Shown: in pieces, positions 42,226 to 49,827 of the stretch
Layout of the letters: each line of letters opens with the position of its first letter
Position numbering within the stretch: the first letter of the stretch is position 1
Notes under the pieces: generated by a model
What the model was told of the DNA's origin: nothing
The model's database searches: none
What the model saw: only the letters and a program-made list of their open reading frames with translations
Made by a program: the position numbers and the translations under genes
Origin: DATLGB01 sp963740765
Lineage (GTDB): Bacteria > Actinomycetota > Thermoleophilia > Solirubrobacterales > Solirubrobacteraceae
Direction of reading: 5' to 3'
DNA: 64,000 nt
Assembly: GCA_963740765.1 (NCBI GenBank)
Contig: CAVUFN010000010.1
Coordinates: 372,001-436,000, forward strand

Positions 42226-44652
42226 ATGGACGCCGCGCTGGAGCAGCTGATCGTGGACCGGCTGGCCGCCGGCGAGCTGGGGGAGACCGCGGCCGACTAC
42301 GTGCTGGCGGCGTGCGAGGGAGCGGCTGCGCTCGAGCAGGCGGTCGGCGGTGCGGCGCCGGAACGCGCACCGTCGGACCCGCAGCTGTCGCTCACCGAGC
42401 ACGACCTCGGCGTCTACCTGGCCTCGCTCGGCGTCCAGGGCTTCCGCGGGGTGGGCAAGCGCGTGGACCTGGCGCTGAACCCGGGACCGGGATTGACGAT
42501 CGTCGTCGGCCGCAACGGCTCGGGCAAGTCGTCCTTCGCGGAAGGGCTCGAGCTGCTCATGACGGGCGCGAACTCGCGCTGGGCGTCGCGCACGAAGGCG
42601 TGGTCGGAGGGCTGGCAGAACCTGCACTTCGACGGCGAGACGGTGCTCGAGGCGCAGCTGCAGGTCGAGGGTGAGCAGGGCGCCACGCGGCTGCGGCGCG
42701 CGTGGGACCACGGCGCGCCGCTGGGGGTGGGCGGTGCGGGTTGCGAGGTGACCACCGGCGACGGGACGCCGACGTCACTCGACGGCCTCGGCTGGACCGC
42801 CGCGCTCTCGCGCTACCGGCCGTTTCTGAGCTTCAACGAGCTCGGCTCGATGTTCGACGAGCAGAAGCGCATGTACGACGCGCTGTCGGCGATCCTCGGG
42901 CTCGACGACGTGGACGCGCTCGCGGAGACGCTGCGCCAGGCCCGGCTGCAGCGCGACAAGCTCGCCAAGGCGGGCAAGGCGGAAGCGGCCGCGTTCGGGC
43001 CGCTCCTGGACGGACTGGACGACCCGCGCGCCGAGACGGTGCGCGCCGCGCTGGGCGCGGCCGACCTCGAGGCGGTGGAGGCGGCGGTGACGGGCACCGA
43101 CGAGGTCGGCGATCTCACCGCCCTGCGCGCGCTCGCCGGTCTGACGATGCCGGGCGAGCCCGAGCTCGACGAGCGGCTGGCCGCCCTGGACACCGCCCGC
43201 GCGGAGCTCGAGGCCGTGCGCGACACGGACGCGGGACGTGCCGCCAGCGTCAGCCGGCTGCTCTCGACCGCCCTCGCGCACCACGAGCACCACGCCGGCA
43301 CGGACTGCCCCGTGTGCGGGACCAGCGGCGCGCTCGGCGACGACTGGCGCTCGCACGCGGTGAAGGAGATCACGCGCCTGGACCACGAGGCGCGCGCCGT
43401 CGAGGCGGCGCGCGCCGCTGCGGCCGCCGCGCGGCGGCGGGTCGGCGACCTGCTGCCGGCCTCCCCGCCGGGCGCCGTCGCCGCCGCGCGCACGCTCGGC
43501 CTCGACCCGGCCGAGCTCGAGATCGCCTGGGACCGCTGGCGCGACGAGCGCGATCAGGTCGACGACCCCAGCTCCACCGTGCGGCTGCGGGACACCGTCG
43601 CCCGGTTGCGACGCGCCGCCGACGCGCTGGCCGTCCGGGCGCAGGTGGAGCTCGACCACCGCGAGGACGCATGGCGGCCCGTCGCCCGCCGGCTCGCCGA
43701 ATGGCTGCCGACCGCCCGCGCCGCACGGGACGCCGAAGCCGCGCGCAAGGACCTCAAGGCGGCCGAGGACTGGGTCAAGGCCGCCGCCACGGACCTGCGC
43801 GCCGAGCGGCTCGCCCCGATCGCGGACGCGGCGCGCGCCAACTGGGAGCTGTTGCGCCAGGAGTCCAACATCAGCGTCGCGGGCTTCCGCCTCACCGCCT
43901 CGGGGACCCAGAAGCGCGCCGAGATCGACGTGCGGGTCGACGACTCCGAGGCGTCGGCGATCGGCGTCATGAGCCAGGGCGAGCTGCACGCGCTCGCCGT
44001 CTCCGTCTTCCTGCCGCGCGCCGCGCTGCCCGAGAGCCCGTTCCGCTTCGCGGTCATCGACGACCCCGTCCAGTCGATGGACCCGGCCAAGGTCGACGGC
44101 CTCGCGCGCGCGCTGGCGCGAGCGGCCGGCCGGCGCCAGGTGATCGTGTTCACCCACGACGAGCGCCTCACCACCGCGACCCGGCGCCTGGGCATCGACG
44201 CGACCGTGCTCGAGGTCACGCGCCAGCCCGGGTCGGTGGTCGGCATCCGCCCCGGCCTGGACCCGATCGAGCGCTATCTCGACGACGCCCGAGCCCTCGA
44301 GCTGAGCGACGTCCCGGCCGCGGTCGTCGCCCGGGTCCTGCCGGGCCTGTGCCGCGGCGCGCTCGAGGCCGCCGCGCTGCTCGCGGTCCGCCGCCGCCGG
44401 CTCGCCCGCGGGGACGCGCACGCGGCGATCGACGCCGCCCTCGGCGACGCCACCAAGCTCTACCCGCGCCTCGCGCTCGCGCTGTTCGACGACAGCGCCA
44501 AGCACGGCGAGGTCCTCAAGCGCGTCAACAACAAGTGGGGCCCGAAGGCCGGCGACGCGGTCAAGGCCGCCAACGCCGGCGTCCACGAGACGGTCGCGAT
44601 CGACGTGCGCGAGATCGAGCGCGTGGCCCGCGGCGTCGCTGCGCTCACATGA
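42226..44652 (+). CDS. SMC/Rad50-like AAA ATPase with zinc-hook motif
   Basis: An 808-residue ATPase of the SMC/Rad50/RecN type. Walker A VVGRNGSGKSSF is at residues about 94-105 after a 70-residue N-terminal extension; the middle is a long Ala/Arg/Glu-rich coiled coil carrying DCPVCG near residue 361 (one zinc-hook Cys-x2-Cys); the ABC signature is MSQGELHAL near 583; Walker B FAVIDDPVQSMDP near 610; and FTHDE is the switch His. A C-terminal extension of about 150 residues follows. The stop overlaps the next ATG (ATGA), so this and the small partner form a two-gene unit. Candidates are DNA-end processing or phage defence. Confidence 0.8.
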   Translation: MDAALEQLIVDRLAAGELGETAADYVLAACEGAAALEQAVGGAAPERAPSDPQLSLTEHDLGVYLASLGVQGFRGVGKRVDLALNPGPGLTIVVGRNGSGKSSFAEGLELLMTGANSRWASRTKAWSEGWQNLHFDGETVLEAQLQVEGEQGATRLRRAWDHGAPLGVGGAGCEVTTGDGTPTSLDGLGWTAALSRYRPFLSFNELGSMFDEQKRMYDALSAILGLDDVDALAETLRQARLQRDKLAKAGKAEAAAFGPLLDGLDDPRAETVRAALGAADLEAVEAAVTGTDEVGDLTALRALAGLTMPGEPELDERLAALDTARAELEAVRDTDAGRAASVSRLLSTALAHHEHHAGTDCPVCGTSGALGDDWRSHAVKEITRLDHEARAVEAARAAAAAARRRVGDLLPASPPGAVAAARTLGLDPAELEIAWDRWRDERDQVDDPSSTVRLRDTVARLRRAADALAVRAQVELDHREDAWRPVARRLAEWLPTARAARDAEAARKDLKAAEDWVKAAATDLRAERLAPIADAARANWELLRQESNISVAGFRLTASGTQKRAEIDVRVDDSEASAIGVMSQGELHALAVSVFLPRAALPESPFRFAVIDDPVQSMDPAKVDGLARALARAAGRRQVIVFTHDERLTTATRRLGIDATVLEVTRQPGSVVGIRPGLDPIERYLDDARALELSDVPAAVVARVLPGLCRGALEAAALLAVRRRRLARGDAHAAIDAALGDATKLYPRLALALFDDSAKHGEVLKRVNNKWGPKAGDAVKAANAGVHETVAIDVREIERVARGVAALT

Positions 44653-45008
44653 CCCCGGAGCGGCTGCTCGCGGAGGCGCGTGCGCTCGTCGACCGTGGGC
44701 CGGTCGGCCTGTGGCCGCGCGCCGCCGCCCTCTGCGCCCGCCGCGCCCTCGAGGAGACACTCGACCAGCTGTGGCGCGCCCGGGCCCCGGGTCTGGAGCA
44801 TGCCAGTGTCCGCGCGCAGCTGATCAGCCTCGAGGCGCACGTCCACGACGCCGACCTGGCGGGCGACGTCGCCTTCACCTACGCCGCCCTCTCCGACGCC
44901 TGCCACCACCACGACTACGAGCTGACCCCGACCGCCACGGAGCTCCGTGCGCGCTTCGCCGTCGTCGAGCGGCTGATCGAGCGCGTCGATCACCTGGCTC
45001 CCGTCTAA
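44649..45008 (+). CDS. Small HEPN-like all-helical partner of the ATPase
   Basis: A 119-residue all-alpha protein: RLLAEARALVDRGPVGLWPR, LCARRALEETLDQLW, VAFTYAALSDACHHHDYELT and LRARFAVVERLIERV. Helix pattern and the conserved Arg-rich and His-rich spots resemble HEPN or MAE-type nuclease-related folds, although the RNase motif R-x4-6-H is not clearly seen. No database match can be claimed. Overlap with the ATPase (ATGA) suggests equal dosage in one complex. Followed by a short terminator-like hairpin. Confidence 0.55.
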   Translation: MTPERLLAEARALVDRGPVGLWPRAAALCARRALEETLDQLWRARAPGLEHASVRAQLISLEAHVHDADLAGDVAFTYAALSDACHHHDYELTPTATELRARFAVVERLIERVDHLAPV

Positions 45009-45026
45009 GACCTCAAACGGGTCTTT
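45007..45026 (+). terminator. Short terminator-like hairpin after the ATPase/HEPN-like pair
   Basis: AAGACC and GGTCTT (45007-45012, 45020-45025) form a 6-base-pair stem with a 7-base loop, followed by a T. It starts on the stop codon of the small gene. The stem is weak for this GC content and the T-run is short, so termination is only possible. Confidence 0.35.
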
Positions 45027-45033
45027 GTACACC

Positions 45034-45053
45034 GGGCCAAAGCGGCCTGGCCC
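45034..45053 (+). promoter_or_regulatory. GC-rich hairpin in the glnB/glnK leader
   Basis: GGGCCA and TGGCCC (45034-45039 and 45048-45053) pair with an 8-base loop, 25 bases before the PII start. It lies just before the GGAAGG Shine-Dalgarno site (45061-45066) and could affect translation of the PII-Amt operon. No known riboswitch motif is recognised. Confidence 0.3.
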
Positions 45054-45077
45054 GCGGGCCGGAAGGCTTCGGACCCA

Positions 45078-45431
45078 ATGAGACTGGTGATCGGGATCGT
45101 GCGGCCGGAGAAGGTCAACGACGTGCTGCGGGCGCTCTACAACGCGGAGGTCAGGGGCATCTCGCTGTCGCGGGTGCAGGGTCACGGCGGGGAGCTCGAG
45201 CGGGTCGAGACCTACCGCGGGGTGACCGTGCAGGTGGGGATGGAGGACAAGGCGCGCTTCGAGATCGCCGTGTCCGACGCCTACGTGCAGCCGGCCATCG
45301 ACGCGCTCTGCGAGGGGGGCCGGACGGGCGAGGTGGGGGACGGCAAGATCTTCGTCGTGCCGCTGGAGCGCGTGGTGCGCATCCGGACCGGCGAGGAGGA
45401 CGTCGCCGCCGTGACCCCGGTGACCGCGTGA
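45078..45431 (+). CDS. glnB: Nitrogen regulatory protein PII
   Basis: A 117-residue trimer-forming sensor of ATP/ADP and 2-oxoglutarate that binds and closes the ammonium channel encoded next. The start MRLVIGIVRPEKVNDVLRAL and the C-terminal signature VGDGKIFVVPLERVVRIRTG are typical. The T-loop (GGELERVETYRGVTVQVG) keeps Tyr46 but has Val where Tyr51, the uridylylation site, normally stands. Operon with amt suggests the GlnK type; GlnB or GlnK cannot be distinguished here. Its stop overlaps the amt GTG. Confidence 0.9.
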   Translation: MRLVIGIVRPEKVNDVLRALYNAEVRGISLSRVQGHGGELERVETYRGVTVQVGMEDKARFEIAVSDAYVQPAIDALCEGGRTGEVGDGKIFVVPLERVVRIRTGEEDVAAVTPVTA

Positions 45432-46708
45432 TCTCCGCCGGAGACACCGCCTGGATGCTCGCGGCCACGGCCCTGGTGCTGCTGATGACGCCGGCGCTCG
45501 GGCTCTTCTACGCCGGCCTGGTGCGCGAGAAGAACACGCTGAACACCTTCATGATGAGCGCCGCCGCGCTCTCCGTCGCCACGATCACCTGGGCGCTGAT
45601 CGGCTACAGCCTCGCCTTCGGCGGCGACGGCGCCCTCATCGGCAGCCTCGACCACGCGTTCATGCACGACGTCGGCCTGACCGCGCGCGCGGGGACGAAG
45701 ATCCCGCACCTGCTGTTCTTCGCGTTCCAGGCGACGTTCTGCATCATCACGACGGCCCTGGTGTCCGGCGCCGTCGTCGAGCGGATGCGCTTCGTCCCGT
45801 TCCTGATCTTCAGCGCGCTCTGGTCCGTCCTCGTCTACGCCGTCCTCGCGCACTGGGCCTTCGGCGGCGGCTGGCTGATGGCCGGCGGGACGCTCGACTT
45901 CGCGGGCGGCGTCCCGGTCGAGATGGGGTCGGGCTTCAGCGCCCTGGCCGCCGCGCTCGTGGTCGGCGCCCGCAAGGACTACGGCCGCCAGGCGCTGCTG
46001 CCCCACAACACCCTGTTCGTCCTGCTCGGTGCCGGGCTGCTGTGGTTCGGCTGGTTCGGCTTCAACGGCGGCAGCGCGTTCGGGGTCAACGACGCGGGCG
46101 TGCTCGCTTTCGTCAACACCCTGCTGACCCCGGCCGCGACGCTCGGCGTCTGGATGGTGCTCGACCTGATCCGCGGGCGGCAGGTGACCGCCATCGGCGC
46201 TGCCACCGCGATCGTGGTCGGCTGCGTCGGCATCACCCCGGCCGCCGGCTTGATCAGCCCGGGATGGGCGCTCGTGCTCGGCGTCGTCGCCGCGCTGCCC
46301 AGCTACGCGGTCATCCTCCTGCGGCCGCGTAGCCGGGTCGACGAGACGCTGGACGTCCTCGCCGCCCACGGCGTCGCCGGCTTCACGGGCATCCTCTTCA
46401 TCGGCTTCTTCGCGCAGGAGAGCTGGAACGGGATCTCCGACGGCGCCCTGTACGGCAACCTCGCCCAGCTCGGCGACCAGGCGCTCGCGACGCTGGCCGC
46501 CCCCGCCTACGCGTTCGGGATGACCTTCGTGCTGCTCAAGCTCCTCGGCGCCCTGATGCCGCTGCGCGCGACCGCGCACGAGGAGGCGATCGGGATGGAC
46601 GAGATCTGCCACGGGGAGGAGGCGTACCCGAGCGGCGAGGGCGCGGTGCTGGTCATGACGGAGCCACGGGCCAAGCACCAGGAGCCGCGCGTCGCAACGC
46701 CGGTTTGA
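45428..46708 (+). CDS. amt: Ammonium transporter (Amt), first twin-His replaced by Glu
   Basis: A 426-residue channel with eleven helices that conducts ammonia/ammonium into the cell. Typical segments: GLFYAGLVREKNTLNTFMMS, FFAFQATFCIITTALVSGAV (Phe gate), GLLWFGWFGFNGGSAFG, and LAAHGVAGFTGI with the second pore histidine. The first pore histidine (VHINAG in most bacteria) is replaced: the stretch reads DFAGGVPVEMGSGFSALA, a Glu. Fungal Mep1/Mep3 proteins show the same exchange. GTG start overlaps the PII stop (GTGA). Confidence 0.93.
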   Translation: MISAGDTAWMLAATALVLLMTPALGLFYAGLVREKNTLNTFMMSAAALSVATITWALIGYSLAFGGDGALIGSLDHAFMHDVGLTARAGTKIPHLLFFAFQATFCIITTALVSGAVVERMRFVPFLIFSALWSVLVYAVLAHWAFGGGWLMAGGTLDFAGGVPVEMGSGFSALAAALVVGARKDYGRQALLPHNTLFVLLGAGLLWFGWFGFNGGSAFGVNDAGVLAFVNTLLTPAATLGVWMVLDLIRGRQVTAIGAATAIVVGCVGITPAAGLISPGWALVLGVVAALPSYAVILLRPRSRVDETLDVLAAHGVAGFTGILFIGFFAQESWNGISDGALYGNLAQLGDQALATLAAPAYAFGMTFVLLKLLGALMPLRATAHEEAIGMDEICHGEEAYPSGEGAVLVMTEPRAKHQEPRVATPV

Positions 46709-46732
46709 GAATTACCGCAAGTCTCGTAGTTC
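46704..46732 (+). promoter_or_regulatory. Possible promoter of the carboxypeptidase gene
   Basis: TTGAGA (46705-46710) and TAGTTC (46727-46732) are 16 bases apart, and a 5-base-pair hairpin CGTAG/CTACG overlaps the latter (46725-46739). The second hexamer ends 19 bases before ATG 46752. Moderate support only. Confidence 0.35.
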
Positions 46733-46751
46733 GCCTACGTTTCCAGCCACC

Positions 46752-49700
46752 ATGCTCGCGCGACGCGGAACGACCGCCCTTGCCCTCCTTCTCGCCCTGA
46801 CAGTTGCTGCTGCCGCCCTGCTGACCCGCGGGGAGCCCGCCGGGGCGGGGCCGGTCGACCCTGTCTTCGCGAGCCTGCTCGACGAGTCCCTCAGCCCCGC
46901 CGCGGGCACGACCGACGGGGCCTGCCAGGCCTCGCTGCGCCCCGGTGCCGCGGGCGTCGCGACCAAGAGGGTCGACGCACCGACCGGCCTCGGCCAGCTG
47001 CGCGCCACGCTCACCGGCGGTGATGGCAGTGACTTCGACGTCGCCGTCTTCGAGCCGGGTGGCACCGCCGCCCTGGCGTCCGCCGAGCTGGGCTCCACCG
47101 AGTCCTCCGAGGGCTTCACCAAGGACGGCGGGCCGCTGACGGTGCAGGTCTGCCGCGTCTCCGGCACGGCCGAGAGCGTCCCCGTCGCCCTCGAGATCGC
47201 CGGCGTGCCGGGCGACGCGAAGGCCCTGCGCGCCGACCCGCCGCAGCTCGTCGACGTCAAGACGCCCACGCGCGCCGCCAAGGACAGCCTCATGCGCCTC
47301 GGCCTGGACCTGACCGAGCACGCGGGCGCCAGGAGCGTCGGCGTCGTCGTGCACAGCGAGGACGATCGCGACGAGCTGCGCCGCGCCGGCCTCGACTTCG
47401 ACGTCATCGTCCCCGACCTCGTCAAGCAGGGCGTCCTCGAGCGCCGCACCGAGGCGCGCCGTGCCGCGAGCACGCGGGCGGCGCTGCCCAGCGGGCACGC
47501 CGACACGTACCGGCGCCTGGCCGATTACAACGCCGAGATGAAGCAGCTGGCCGCGGACAACCCGGGCCTCGTCCGCACCTTCACGCTGCCCAACAAGACG
47601 TGGCTGGGCAAGCAGGTCATGGGGATCGAGATCACCAAGGACGTCAACGCGACCGATGGCAAGCCGGTCTTCCTGAACATGGGCGTCCACCACTCGCGCG
47701 AGTGGCCCGCCGGCGAGATGCCGATGGAGTGGGCGTACGAGCTGGTCAAGGGCTACAAGGCCGGTGACCCGCGCGTGAAGAAGATCGTCGAGTCGAGCCG
47801 CAACACGATCGTCCCGATCGTCAACCCGGACGGCTTCAACGCCTCCCGCGAGGCAGCGGAGGTCAGCGGCGGCGCCGGCGGCCGCGACGAGAGCGTCGAG
47901 GACACCGCCTACATCGTGTCCGGCGCGGCCAACGGCGGCGAGTACCGCCGCAAGAACTGCCGCCTGCCCGATGACTCCGACGCCGGCAACTGCGCCACGT
48001 CGGCCGGCCTCGCCGAGCCGGGCGTCGATCCCAACCGCAACTACGGCCAGTTCTGGGGCGGCCCGGGCTCCGACACCAACCCCGCCACCCAGACCTACCG
48101 CGGCAAGGCGCCGTTCTCCGAGCCCGAGTCCCGCAACGTCCAGGACTACGTCGCCAAGCACCACGTGATGTCGCTGATCACCAACCACACGACGGCGGCG
48201 CTCGTGCTGCGCGCGCCGGGCCTCGCCTCGCTGGGCGACCCCGTCGACGAGGACAAGGGCTACAAGGCGCTCGGTGACGACATGGCCAGGGAGAACGGCT
48301 ACTTCTCCCAGAAGAGCTTCGAGCTCTACGACACGACGGGCACGACGGAGGACTGGACCTACAACGCCACGGGCGGGTTCGGCTTCACCATCGAGATCTA
48401 CTGCGGAGCGCCCAATTACGCGACGGGCGACTGTGACGACCCGGCCTTCCACCCGACCTTCGCGACCGGCGTCACCAAGGAGTGGGAGGGCGACAACGAC
48501 GTCGCCAACCACACCAACGACCCCGGCCCGAACAAGGGCTACGACGGCAAGGGCATGCGCGAGGCGTACTACATCGCCGCCGAGAGCGCGATCGACCGCC
48601 AGCGCCACAGCCTCCTGACCGGCAGCGCCCCCGCGGGCGCCACGCTGCGGCTGGCGAAGTCGTTCACGACGGAGACCTCCCCGCAGGCCGACGGCAAGCC
48701 GATCACCTTCGAGGACAAGCTCGACACGACGATGACGGTGCCCGCCAGCGGCGACTTCGAGTGGGACATCAACCCGTCGACGCGGCCGATCGTGGCCAAG
48801 GCCCGCGGCAAGGAGGGCGCCGGCCAGCCGAGTCCGGAGGAGACCACGACCGGCGGCCCGGCCGGCTCGTCGGAGACCGAGGACGACCCCGACGACGGCG
48901 CCGCGACGCCCCAGGGCGACTCGAGCCTGCCGCTGACCACGGCCAACTACAACGACCATCCCTTCGCGATCCCGGCGACGGGGGACAACGCCGGCGTCGG
49001 CATCGCCGTGACCTGGAACACGCCGGCGTCCGACTGGGACATCGAGCTCTTCGAGGACGTCGACGGGGACGGGAAGTCCGGCCCGGGCGACAAGTCGATC
49101 GGGACGTCGGCCAACGGTGCCACCAACGAGGAGCAGGTCTCGATCGCCAGCCCGGACGGCCAGACGGCGCTGACGCCCGGCAAGAAGTACGTGCTGCGCG
49201 TGGTGAACTTCCTGGCCGGCGAGGACTACACGGTCAAGAAGACCTACGTGGGCTTCCAGCCCTTCACGCCGGCCAAGACGGAGAGCTGGACGCTGACCTG
49301 CGAGGCGGGCGGCAAGGTGCTGCAGACCTCCACCGTCACGATCGGGCGCGGGGAGAAGAAGACGCCGGAGCTGGGCGCCTGCTTCCGGGCCGGCGGCATC
49401 ACGCCGGCGACGCCGGGCCCGGGCGGCAGTGGTCAGAAGGTGCAGCTGAAGTTCACCGGCCTGCGTCTGAAGCCCAACAAGCAGCGCCGCATCCGCTTCC
49501 GCATCGAATGCCCCCAGGCCGCGCCCGCGAACTGCAAGGGGCGCTTCCGGCTCGTGACCAAGCTCAAGCGCAAGATCCGCTTCGTGGCCAGCCGCCGCTT
49601 CGCGATCAAGCCCGGGGCCTCGCGGATCGTCAACCCGAAGGTCCGCCGCCGGGTCTACAAGGCGCTCAAGCGCGGTAAGCGGATCCGGCTGCGGGTGCGG

Positions 49701-49781
49701 CTGACCGGGTCGGCGGGCAAGTCCGGCTACGAGGTCGTCACCAAGAACTTCAGGGCGCTGAAGCGGCCGAAGCGGAAGTAG
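46752..49781 (+). CDS. Secreted M14 zinc carboxypeptidase with C-terminal accessory domains
   Basis: A 1009-residue secreted metallopeptidase. Signal peptide (ALALLLALTVAAAALL) is followed by a beta domain and the M14 domain: the zinc motif MGVHHSREWPAGEM (His-x2-Glu, residues about 314-317), substrate Arg and Asn in GVDPNRNYGQFW, zinc His in ITNHTTAALVL (about 478), and catalytic Glu in FGFTIEIYCG (about 548). Next are a Thr/Ser/Gly-rich link, a PPC-like beta domain (VTWNTPASDWDIELFEDVDG) and a very basic end of about 100 residues (LRLKPNKQRRIRFRIECP) that could bind the wall. It scavenges peptides for amino acids. Confidence 0.9.
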   Translation: MLARRGTTALALLLALTVAAAALLTRGEPAGAGPVDPVFASLLDESLSPAAGTTDGACQASLRPGAAGVATKRVDAPTGLGQLRATLTGGDGSDFDVAVFEPGGTAALASAELGSTESSEGFTKDGGPLTVQVCRVSGTAESVPVALEIAGVPGDAKALRADPPQLVDVKTPTRAAKDSLMRLGLDLTEHAGARSVGVVVHSEDDRDELRRAGLDFDVIVPDLVKQGVLERRTEARRAASTRAALPSGHADTYRRLADYNAEMKQLAADNPGLVRTFTLPNKTWLGKQVMGIEITKDVNATDGKPVFLNMGVHHSREWPAGEMPMEWAYELVKGYKAGDPRVKKIVESSRNTIVPIVNPDGFNASREAAEVSGGAGGRDESVEDTAYIVSGAANGGEYRRKNCRLPDDSDAGNCATSAGLAEPGVDPNRNYGQFWGGPGSDTNPATQTYRGKAPFSEPESRNVQDYVAKHHVMSLITNHTTAALVLRAPGLASLGDPVDEDKGYKALGDDMARENGYFSQKSFELYDTTGTTEDWTYNATGGFGFTIEIYCGAPNYATGDCDDPAFHPTFATGVTKEWEGDNDVANHTNDPGPNKGYDGKGMREAYYIAAESAIDRQRHSLLTGSAPAGATLRLAKSFTTETSPQADGKPITFEDKLDTTMTVPASGDFEWDINPSTRPIVAKARGKEGAGQPSPEETTTGGPAGSSETEDDPDDGAATPQGDSSLPLTTANYNDHPFAIPATGDNAGVGIAVTWNTPASDWDIELFEDVDGDGKSGPGDKSIGTSANGATNEEQVSIASPDGQTALTPGKKYVLRVVNFLAGEDYTVKKTYVGFQPFTPAKTESWTLTCEAGGKVLQTSTVTIGRGEKKTPELGACFRAGGITPATPGPGGSGQKVQLKFTGLRLKPNKQRRIRFRIECPQAAPANCKGRFRLVTKLKRKIRFVASRRFAIKPGASRIVNPKVRRRVYKALKRGKRIRLRVRLTGSAGKSGYEVVTKNFRALKRPKRK

Positions 49782-49827
49782 CCGGGCGTCGTGTCAGGAT
49801 CGGGGTCCGTGCCGCGACCCCGATCCT

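Noticed and set aside
42775..44760. Minus-strand open frame of about 660 codons opposite the SMC-like ATPase
   Set aside because: Composition is that of GC-skewed antisense shadows and no domain can be seen; the ATPase motifs on the plus strand are clear.
45009..45077. Riboswitch before the PII gene
   Set aside because: Only two short hairpins are seen; nothing resembles the glutamine riboswitch or another known motif.
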